This document shows positions 8,258 to 14,346 of a stretch of DNA of 14,346 nucleotides, one piece after another. The translations under genes were made by a program, and so were the position numbers. Numbering within the stretch: position 1 is the first letter of the stretch; each line of letters opens with the position of its first letter. The DNA is from Rickettsiales bacterium UBA1997 (GTDB lineage: Bacteria; Pseudomonadota; Alphaproteobacteria; Rickettsiales; UBA1997), in assembly GCA_002335845.1 (NCBI GenBank), contig DDCV01000088.1, positions 1 through 14,346 of the forward strand. Direction: 5' to 3'. The notes under the pieces were generated by a model. That model ran no database searches and was not told where the DNA came from. It saw nothing but the letters and a program-made list of their open reading frames with translations.

Positions 8258-9511
8258 ATGAATAATCTATATTTGCAGGAATATCTTGGCAAAAAACTTA
8301 ATATCGATAAAGATTTAAGGGCTAAGATTGATAGATCTTGTGATTTACTCGAAAAACAAATTGATGCTGGAGCAATTCCTGCAATTGATGCGATCAATAA
8401 TTGTAATTTTGAAAAAATCTATAACATCGCCGATGATCTAAAAAAATATAACAAGATATATATTCTTGGAGTTGGCGGATCAAGCCTTGGTGGCAAAACA
8501 TTATCATCTGTAGCTGTAAAAAAAAATCTGGAATTTATTGAATCAATTGACCCAGAAACTATTGCTAATTTCTTATGCAAGATTGATCTAGATGATAGCT
8601 TTTTTGTTATTATAAGCAAATCAGGGGAAACTATAGAGACCATTTGTCAAACTCTCTTAGTTAAGGAATATTTGCAACAAAATGGTTGTATGGATTTTTC
8701 TAAAAAATTTCTTTTTATTACCCAAAATCTTGATAATTCACTAGCCAAAATTGCCTTATCTTTGAACTGCAAAATAGAAAATCATCCAGCCGATATTGGT
8801 GGCCGCTATTCTTGCTTCTCAATAGTCGGTCTTTTGCCAGCTGCTATTTGTGGACTAAATATTGAAGAGATAGTAAAGGGCGCCAAGAATATTGTACAAA
8901 ACTTTTATGATGATGTAGCCATTAGAAACTCATGCTATAACCAATTATATTTACATAATGAAGGGTTTTTAGGCAATGTTGTGATGCCTTACTTTGATAA
9001 TTTAAAAAACTTTACCGATTGGTATCGACAATTATGGGCTGAATCTTTAGGAAAAAATGGCCTTGGAACTACGCCAATAAACTCAATGGGAACAATTGAT
9101 CAACATAGTCAATTACAGCTTTATATAGATGGTCCCAAAGATAAGTTTTTTACTTTCATCATCAATGATAGCGCCAAAAGCGATTTTGTGATTAAGGATA
9201 TTGAAAATTGTCCAACTCTGTTTGGCGGTATAAATTTAAGCAAGATTCTACAAATCGAGCATGAAACAACTATAGAATCATTGGTGCAAAAAGATTTACC
9301 TGTGCGAGTTTTTAAGATTCGCAACCTTAATGAAAAAACAATAGGCGCTCTTATGATGCAAATGTTTTTAGAGACTATTATTATTGGATATGCTAATAAT
9401 ATTAACCCATTCGATCAGCCGGCTGTTGAAAAAAGAAAGGAAAGGGCTAAGAATTTATTAAAGGGATTGCAATCTTTACCAGTTAATAAATTATTGAAGA
9501 CTTTTGTATAG
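8258..9511 (+). CDS. pgi: Glucose-6-phosphate isomerase, short form
   Basis: Interconverts glucose-6-phosphate and fructose-6-phosphate in glycolysis and gluconeogenesis. From the ATG at 8258 it has 417 residues, much shorter than the E. coli type (about 550) and a little shorter than the Firmicutes type. Visible motifs are the phosphosugar-binding GVGGSSLGGKT (71-81), the phosphate-binding SKSGETIET (120-128) and IGGRYS (180-185). The catalytic E262 is in AESLGKNG, H283 in DQHSQLQLYIDGP and the C-terminal lysine (K394) in NPFDQPAVEKRK, so all expected catalytic residues are present. A GTG one codon earlier (8255) is possible, but ATG is more likely. The spacer to hemH contains TTGACA (8212-8217) without a good -10, so expression could be shared with hemH. 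The intrinsic terminator at 9607-9633 closes the unit. Confidence 0.96.
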   Translation: MNNLYLQEYLGKKLNIDKDLRAKIDRSCDLLEKQIDAGAIPAIDAINNCNFEKIYNIADDLKKYNKIYILGVGGSSLGGKTLSSVAVKKNLEFIESIDPETIANFLCKIDLDDSFFVIISKSGETIETICQTLLVKEYLQQNGCMDFSKKFLFITQNLDNSLAKIALSLNCKIENHPADIGGRYSCFSIVGLLPAAICGLNIEEIVKGAKNIVQNFYDDVAIRNSCYNQLYLHNEGFLGNVVMPYFDNLKNFTDWYRQLWAESLGKNGLGTTPINSMGTIDQHSQLQLYIDGPKDKFFTFIINDSAKSDFVIKDIENCPTLFGGINLSKILQIEHETTIESLVQKDLPVRVFKIRNLNEKTIGALMMQMFLETIIIGYANNINPFDQPAVEKRKERAKNLLKGLQSLPVNKLLKTFV

Positions 9512-9564
9512 CTGAAGTGACTTGATTTTTTGGCAATAATTTTTTATTTTAGGTTGCGCCTAAA

Positions 9565-9606
9565 TCGCACTCTGCCACTTTGCAGTCGCACTCTGCCACT
9601 TTGATG
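9565..9606. repeat. Two-copy tandem repeat, 21-nt period
   Basis: The 18-nt sequence TCGCACTCTGCCACTTTG occurs exactly at 9565-9582 and again at 9586-9603, separated by CAG (second unit followed by ATG). It is G/C-richer than the surrounding spacer and lies between the pgi stop and its terminator. I find no open frame or clear hairpin that explains it. The block CGCACTC within each unit recurs at the start of the tRNA gene as GCACTCG. Confidence 0.9.
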
Positions 9607-9633
9607 ATAAAAACGATTCTTAATCGTTTTTAT
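9607..9633. terminator. Symmetric intrinsic terminator between pgi and tRNA-Arg
   Basis: A 12-bp stem has arms ATAAAAACGATT (9607-9618) and AATCGTTTTTAT (9622-9633) around a 3-nt loop CTT. It carries A and T tracts on opposite sides and so can act on both strands. On the + strand it ends pgi about 95 nt after its stop codon. On the minus strand it could stop leuS transcripts that read antisense through the tRNA gene, since no other terminator follows leuS. Confidence 0.8.
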
Positions 9634-9662
9634 TGATCAAAGCTCCTCAGCTGGATTATACA
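9633..9662 (+). promoter_or_regulatory. Probable promoter of tRNA-Arg
   Basis: TTGATC (9633-9638) and TATACA (9657-9662) at 18-nt spacing match four of six consensus bases each. Transcription would begin near 9669-9670, about 9 nt before the mature tRNA. A promoter is needed here because the terminator at 9607-9633 isolates the tRNA from pgi. The spacer between the boxes contains a copy of part of the tRNA D-arm. Confidence 0.45.
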
Positions 9663-9678
9663 GCTTCACTACTCGCTT

Positions 9679-9755
9679 GCACTCGTAGCTCAGCTGGATA
9701 GAGCATCTGACTTCGGATCAGAGGGTCAGGGGTTCGAATCCTCTCGAGTGCGCCA
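9679..9755 (+). tRNA. tRNA-Arg, anticodon UCG, CCA encoded
   Basis: The full cloverleaf can be folded by eye. The acceptor stem is GCACTCG (9679-9685) with CGAGTGC (9745-9751), discriminator G and encoded CCA (9753-9755). The D stem is GCTC/GAGC (9688-9691, 9701-9704). The anticodon stem TCTGA/TCAGA (9706-9710, 9718-9722) encloses the loop CTTCGGA, giving anticodon TCG at 9713-9715. The variable loop is GGGTC. The T stem AGGGG/CCTCT, with one G-U pair, encloses the TTCGAAT loop (9733-9739). UCG reads the arginine codon CGA. The gene converges on leuS, whose stop codon is 14 nt beyond the CCA. Confidence 0.97.
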
Positions 9756-9769
9756 TACTTTAGAGCTAT

Positions 9770-12355
9770 CTAGATAGCAACAATATTAACCAATTTATTT
9801 GGCACTATAATTGTTTTTTTAATCTCCTTGCCAGCAATGAATTTTTGTACATTTTCATTATCGAAGGCCAATTTTTCTATCTCTGCTTTTGACAGATCTT
9901 TTTTAACCTTAATCACGGCGCGCAATTTGCCACAAACTTGCAAGGCGATTCCTACCTCATCATCAATTGTTAATTTTTCATCATATTTAGGGTATTTTTC
10001 ATTGGCGATTAATGTCGAAAATCCTAATTTTTGCCATAATTCTTCGGCCAAATGAGGCATTATTGGTGCAATTAGAATGCTAAGATTTTTAAGAGCGAAA
10101 AACATTACTCTTCCTGACTCTTGATCTCTAATACTAAGCTTTTCTAAAGCATTAGAAAATTCGCGTATTTTAGCAATTACAACATTGAAAGCCATGTTCT
10201 TATATTCTTGCTCAACCATAGCGATAGTTTTATGAGTTAGCTTTAGAATTTCTCTGGCATCTTTATCTTTAATATCGTCAAAATTTTGCGACATATTATC
10301 TTGCTTAATATCAAAATCTTGCAAAAAGGCTATAAATAACTTCCATAGTCTATTAATGTAAACCCAGCAACCATTTATACCACTATCTAGCCACTCCAAA
10401 TCTCGATCAACTGGAGAATCTGACAGCATGAATAGACGAGCTGTGTCGGCGCCATAAGCATCGATTATATGGGATGGCTCGACAACATTTTTTTTGGATT
10501 TACTCATTTTTTCAATGCGCCCAGCTATTACCTCTTCCTTGGTATTGATTTGGTAAAATTTACCATCTTCTTTTTTATTTACATCATCTGGATAAAGCCA
10601 TTTGCCATCTTTGCTTTTGAAGGTTTGATGACAAACCATGCCTTGCGTTAGCAAATTTTTAAAAGGCTCATCAAAATCTAAATAGCCGCATTTTTTAAGA
10701 GCTTTGGTAAAAAATCTAGCATATAAAAGATGCAAGACCGCATGTTCAATGCCGCCAATATATTGATCAACTGGCATAAAATTATTAACCAGATCTTGAT
10801 TAAAAGCTGCCTTTTTATTTTTAGGATCTATAAAGCGTAAGAAATACCAAGAGCTTTCAAAAAAAGTGTCAAAAGTATCGGTTTCACGAATAGCTTTTAG
10901 ATTTTTTCCATTTTCATCGATATAAGTGGTAAATTTCCAAGATTTATGATTGGCTAACGGATTGCCATTGCCATCAAATTCTGGATCATTTGGCAATTCC
11001 ACTGGCAATTGCTCTTCTGGTACTGGAACGATCCTTCCGTCTTCTAAATATAGCATTGGGATTGGTGAGCCCCAATATCTTTGACGAGACACTCCCCAAT
11101 CGCGCAGCTTATAATTAGTTTTCTTGGCAACTTGGTTTGTGGCAGACAAAATATTAAAAACTTTTTCTTTTGCCTGTGCGCTAGTTAAGCCATTTAAAAT
11201 ATCTGAATTTATTAACTCGCCATCTCCCAAAAATGGCAATTCTTCATTATTTTTGCCTTGAATAACTTGTCTGATAGGCAAATTATATTTATTAGCAAAT
11301 TCAAAATCTCTTTCATCATGAGCCGGACAGCCAAAAACTGCACCACAGCCATAATCCATCAGCACGAAGTTGGCAATATAAATATCGATTAGGCTATCTT
11401 TTTTAAGTGGATTCCTAACCTGTAATTTCGTTTTAAAACCCTTTTTTTCCTGCTTTTCTAGACGCTCATCGGCTGAACTTTTTTTACATTCTGCTATAAA
11501 ATCTGCCGCCTCTTTATTGTCTTGAGCAATTTCAGTGGCCAATGGATGATCCACAGAAATCGCTAAAAATGAAGCGCCAAAAATCGTATCTGCTCTTGTG
11601 GTATAGATTTTAATCTTTTTATCAGAATCAATAATTTCAAAATCAATTTCCAATCCCTCGCTTTTTCCAATCCACTTTTCTTGCATTGATAGGACGCGAC
11701 TATCCCAGCCATCTAAATTTTTGAGCTCAGCTAGCAATTCTTCACTAAATTCAGAAGTTCTTAAAAACCACTGTTTAAGCTTTTTCTTTTCAATTAAAGC
11801 TCCGCTTCTCCAGCCTCTGCCATCAATCACCTGTTCATTAGCAAGAACCGTTTGATCAACCGGATCCCAGTTAACTTCTGATTCTTTTTGATAAGCTAGA
11901 TCAGCCTTAATGAAATCAATAAATATTTTCTGCTCATGCTTGAAATAATCTGGCAGGCAAGTAATAATTTCACGCTGCCAATCAATAGAAAGGCCAATTG
12001 ATTTAAGGCCTTGGCGCATAGTGTCGGTGTTTTTTAGTGTCCAATTTTTGGGATGAATTTTATGCTCTAATGCCGCATTTTCTGCCGGAAGTCCGAAAGA
12101 ATCAAAGCCCATAGGGTGCAGAATATTGTAGCCTTGTAGCTTTTTAAAGCGAGCGATGGCATCGCCAATTGCATAATTGCGCAAATGTCCCATGTGAATT
12201 TTGCCCGAAGGGTAGGGAAACATCTCAAGCACATAGTATTTTTCTTTTTCTGAATTTTCATCAAACCGAAAAATATTGTTTTTATCCCAATTATTTTGCC
12301 ATTTGGCCTCGGATAATTTATGATTGTAGTTAGGAATATTTATGTTAGCTGGCAC
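9770..12355 (-). CDS. leuS: Leucyl-tRNA synthetase, GTG start
   Basis: Class I aminoacyl-tRNA synthetase that charges tRNA-Leu and removes mischarged amino acids. It has 861 residues, matching the bacterial norm of about 860. Signature segments are FPYPSGKIHMGH with the HIGH-type motif (HMGH, 54-57), and the CP1 editing domain with TTRADT (252-257) and the D350 of HDERD. A zinc-independent insertion follows, then KMSKS (616-620). The anticodon-binding helical domain lies at about 660-790, and the C-terminal domain ends in KKTIIVPNKLVNIVAI. The start codon is GTG (12353-12355): the nearest in-frame upstream stop is at 12368-12370, no ATG or other usual start lies between, and the next conserved block begins at about residue 8. 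There is no Shine-Dalgarno sequence. The last codons and the stop lie in a 14-bp perfect palindrome. Confidence 0.98.
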   Translation of the reverse strand: MPANINIPNYNHKLSEAKWQNNWDKNNIFRFDENSEKEKYYVLEMFPYPSGKIHMGHLRNYAIGDAIARFKKLQGYNILHPMGFDSFGLPAENAALEHKIHPKNWTLKNTDTMRQGLKSIGLSIDWQREIITCLPDYFKHEQKIFIDFIKADLAYQKESEVNWDPVDQTVLANEQVIDGRGWRSGALIEKKKLKQWFLRTSEFSEELLAELKNLDGWDSRVLSMQEKWIGKSEGLEIDFEIIDSDKKIKIYTTRADTIFGASFLAISVDHPLATEIAQDNKEAADFIAECKKSSADERLEKQEKKGFKTKLQVRNPLKKDSLIDIYIANFVLMDYGCGAVFGCPAHDERDFEFANKYNLPIRQVIQGKNNEELPFLGDGELINSDILNGLTSAQAKEKVFNILSATNQVAKKTNYKLRDWGVSRQRYWGSPIPMLYLEDGRIVPVPEEQLPVELPNDPEFDGNGNPLANHKSWKFTTYIDENGKNLKAIRETDTFDTFFESSWYFLRFIDPKNKKAAFNQDLVNNFMPVDQYIGGIEHAVLHLLYARFFTKALKKCGYLDFDEPFKNLLTQGMVCHQTFKSKDGKWLYPDDVNKKEDGKFYQINTKEEVIAGRIEKMSKSKKNVVEPSHIIDAYGADTARLFMLSDSPVDRDLEWLDSGINGCWVYINRLWKLFIAFLQDFDIKQDNMSQNFDDIKDKDAREILKLTHKTIAMVEQEYKNMAFNVVIAKIREFSNALEKLSIRDQESGRVMFFALKNLSILIAPIMPHLAEELWQKLGFSTLIANEKYPKYDEKLTIDDEVGIALQVCGKLRAVIKVKKDLSKAEIEKLAFDNENVQKFIAGKEIKKTIIVPNKLVNIVAI

Positions 12356-12386
12356 TTTTAATAAAATTTAATTTCGATTAATTAAA

Positions 12387-12414
12387 ATTATATTTAAAGA
12401 CTAATTTTTGTGAT
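12387..12414 (-). promoter_or_regulatory. Possible leuS promoter
   Basis: On the minus strand a perfect TATAAT (12387-12392) with ATCACA (12409-12414, four of six to consensus) at 16-nt spacing would start transcription near 12380, about 25 nt before the GTG. The rest of the 117-nt spacer (12356-12472) is A/T-rich. No convincing terminator for the upstream kinase gene is visible: only a 3-bp GGC/GCC pairing precedes a short T run. Confidence 0.38.
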
Positions 12415-12472
12415 AGAAAGATAATTTTTATTTAAAAAGGCGTGACTTATATATATGCCGATAAAGCTATAC

Positions 12473-14346
12473 TCACAGCTCTTCTATCTTACTATTTGTA
12501 ATTTTACAAATATCTTCTAACTCTTTGAGCCAATCCTCTTCTTGAGGCCATTTATCTTGCTTGGCATAATTATTTATCATTGAGATATAGATGAATAATT
12601 TTTCAGCTCCTACATTGCCTGATATTCCTTTTAAAGCGTGAGATTGGAAATTGATCTCTTCTACATCATTGTTTTTAGTGGCTTGTTTTATTTTGTTTAA
12701 TAGATCTTTTGTGCTGGCAATGAATAGATCTTTTAATTCTTTTAGATCTTCATTTGTTAGTTTGGAATTTATGATCTTATTGTTTTTTTTGGCATCTTTG
12801 GCTGCGTAATATTTGTTATCAATATTTAGGTAGCTTGGATCTGGATTAGCCTTTAAGTGACTTATCCAGAAATATATGATCTTTAGAAGCTTATTATTAT
12901 CTTCGCCTTTAATAAAGTAATCATCCATACCACTTTTTAACATGGCCTTGAGTTTCTTTTTGTCGCTGTCGCCAGAATTGGCTATGATTATGGCTTTGTT
13001 TTTTACATTATGTATTAATTCATAATCTCTTATTTCTTTAACTGCTGCATCACCTTTTTTATTGGGCATATTTATGTCAGCTATAATGATGTCATATTTA
13101 TTGGCTGGGTTATATATGATTTTTTTTCTTTCCAGCTCTTTTAGGTCATGCTCAGGGAATTGCTTGGTGTATTTTTCTAATAATTCATTGCCATCATTAG
13201 CTGTTTCTACTATAAATCCATATTTAGATAGAAACTTCTTTAAAACCATAATATTTATGGCTTCATCATCAGCTATTAATATCTTAAGGTCTTTAAAGCT
13301 ATCTAATATATCACCTATATTGTAATTATAAACATGGTCATTGCTGAGCCATTTATAGATAGTTTTAAAAAGAGCATTATTGGGAATTGGTTTTATGATA
13401 TAATCATCAATGCCAATATCTATGGCTTGTTGTTTTATCTTATATGATGTGCGTGAAGTATAGGCAGTAATTGGAGTATGTTTATCAAATTTTCTGATTT
13501 CTTTAGCTAGCTCAAAGCCATCCATTATTTTCATTTGGATGTCGACTATTATTAGGTCATATTTTTTTGCAGGAGAGGATATATCTTCATCTTGATTATT
13601 TTTTATAAGCTTAAGAGCTTGTTTACCATCAAGAGCGGTATTGATTATAACATTTGATAAAAGTGACTTAATAAGCTTTGTACTTATTCTAAGATTAAGC
13701 TCTTGATCATCAACAACTAAAACTTTTTTGAGAAATTGGCCATTGATGTTGGGTAAGGATTTATTATGAGATTTTGAATTTAAGGCTAAATTTGAATCAT
13801 TACTATTAGCTATATCATTTGCTGATAGCTTTATATTATCTTGATTGATTTGTTCTTGAGCCTTTTTTAATTCATCATCACTAAGCTGTGGAAAATATAG
13901 ATTGAATCTAGTCCAAGATCCAAACTCAGATTCACAATTAATATCACCACCAAAGTCAATCATGGTTCTTTTGCAAAATGCTAGACCCAAACCTGTACCT
14001 TCAGATTTACCAGAAGTTACAAAATCACCAAATAGCTTCTGCAAAACTTCAGGAGCAATTCCAGGGCCAGTATCGTGGATATGGATAATGTTATAATTAA
14101 TTTCTGGCTTTAGCTTTAAATGATTACTGCTATAAATATTGTTTTTAGCCTGATCTAAAATATCTTTACCTAAAACATTAGAGCTGCTGATAGTGATTGT
14201 TAGATCAACTCTATCTTTAGCATAATAAAGAGCATTTTTTATGAGGTTGAAGAAGATGTAATAAAAAGCTGTTTCTATGCCTTTGAAGATGAAGATAGGG
14301 TTATTTTTTGAATCATTAATGCTATTAATAACATCGCTATTAATTT
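12473..14346 (-). CDS. Hybrid histidine kinase with two receivers and HPt, 5' end missing
   Basis: Phosphorelay protein. The frame stays open to the window edge, giving 623 visible residues, and the real start lies beyond it. The HATPase core shows the N box FFNLIKNALYY (31-41), the G1 box DTGPGI (91-96) and the G2 box GTGLGLAFCK (116-125). Receiver 1 (about 206-335) has D212/D213, phospho-acceptor D268 and K318. Receiver 2 (about 352-497) has D359/D360, acceptor D423 and K479, with a longer than usual segment before the acceptor strand. The C-terminal HPt domain (about 530-615) has the phosphorylatable H569 in QSHALKGISGNVGAEKL. The H box and any sensor or transmembrane part are outside the window. 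A TTG at 14042-14044 opens a shorter frame but falls inside the ATPase domain and is not a true start. The N box resembles CqsS/LuxN-like kinases. Signal and output are unknown, and no response-regulator gene is adjacent. Confidence 0.93.
   Translation of the reverse strand, partial: INSDVINSINDSKNNPIFIFKGIETAFYYIFFNLIKNALYYAKDRVDLTITISSSNVLGKDILDQAKNNIYSSNHLKLKPEINYNIIHIHDTGPGIAPEVLQKLFGDFVTSGKSEGTGLGLAFCKRTMIDFGGDINCESEFGSWTRFNLYFPQLSDDELKKAQEQINQDNIKLSANDIANSNDSNLALNSKSHNKSLPNINGQFLKKVLVVDDQELNLRISTKLIKSLLSNVIINTALDGKQALKLIKNNQDEDISSPAKKYDLIIVDIQMKIMDGFELAKEIRKFDKHTPITAYTSRTSYKIKQQAIDIGIDDYIIKPIPNNALFKTIYKWLSNDHVYNYNIGDILDSFKDLKILIADDEAINIMVLKKFLSKYGFIVETANDGNELLEKYTKQFPEHDLKELERKKIIYNPANKYDIIIADINMPNKKGDAAVKEIRDYELIHNVKNKAIIIANSGDSDKKKLKAMLKSGMDDYFIKGEDNNKLLKIIYFWISHLKANPDPSYLNIDNKYYAAKDAKKNNKIINSKLTNEDLKELKDLFIASTKDLLNKIKQATKNNDVEEINFQSHALKGISGNVGAEKLFIYISMINNYAKQDKWPQEEDWLKELEDICKITNSKIEEL

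Noticed and set aside
9512..9680. CRISPR array or mobile-element end in the repeat-bearing spacer
   Set aside because: There are only two repeat units with a 3-nt spacer, no transposase remnant, no terminal inverted repeats and no cas genes.
12356..12400. A/T-rich near-palindromic stretch upstream of leuS
   Set aside because: In sequence made almost only of A and T, imperfect symmetry of this kind is expected by chance.
12436..12460. Terminator for the hybrid kinase on the minus strand
   Set aside because: Only GGC/GCC pairing with a long loop precedes a five-T run; the stem is too short to claim.
14042..14044. TTG as start of the histidine kinase gene
   Set aside because: It lies between the G1 and G2 boxes of the ATPase domain. 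The frame continues upstream with a clear N box and G1 box to the window edge.

Overview
The window is strongly AT-rich, densely coded chromosomal DNA. Its gene set points to an alphaproteobacterium, most likely a host-associated one from the Rickettsiales, Holosporales or a neighbouring lineage. The pointers are a Rickettsia-like PdhA, a PdhB without an N-terminal lipoyl domain, FtsB next to pdh genes, A/T-rich spacers, and an almost complete lack of Shine-Dalgarno sequences. The assignment is inferred from protein motifs and gene order; no search was run. Nothing in the window looks like a phage, transposon, CRISPR array or plasmid.

Layout. The left edge holds the last 64 codons of a Dps/ferritin-like gene (+), closed by a hairpin terminator only 11 nt from the end of rpoD, which converges on it. 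From about 6543 down to 261 the minus strand carries a compact five-gene run in the order pdhA, pdhB, ftsB-like, dnaG, rpoD, with gaps of 10, 11, 5 and 14 nt. It joins the pyruvate dehydrogenase E1 subunits, a divisome protein, DNA primase and the housekeeping sigma factor, probably in one transcript. A 119-codon orphan gene for a lysine-rich membrane protein (-) follows at 6668-7027, divergent from hemH (ferrochelatase, +), which precedes pgi (glucose-6-phosphate isomerase, +).

Between pgi and leuS (9512-9769) lies a small non-coding region. It holds a 21-nt-period direct repeat, a symmetric intrinsic terminator, a likely promoter overlapping a copy of part of the tRNA D-arm, and tRNA-Arg(UCG) with an encoded CCA. 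leuS (-, GTG start) converges on the tRNA. The right end is a hybrid signalling protein (-) whose 5' end is cut off by the window. The visible part reads HATPase, receiver, receiver, HPt, so it is a multi-step phosphorelay in a single polypeptide.

Functionally the window is mostly core: replication priming, transcription initiation, division, acetyl-CoA supply, haem synthesis, sugar phosphates and leucyl/arginyl translation. The less ordinary points are the pdhAB-ftsB-dnaG-rpoD linkage, non-AUG starts on dnaG (TTG) and leuS (GTG) without Shine-Dalgarno help, the acidic serine-rich insert in RpoD, the phosphorelay protein, and the repeat region beside the tRNA gene. I found no clear sign of a wholly new system.
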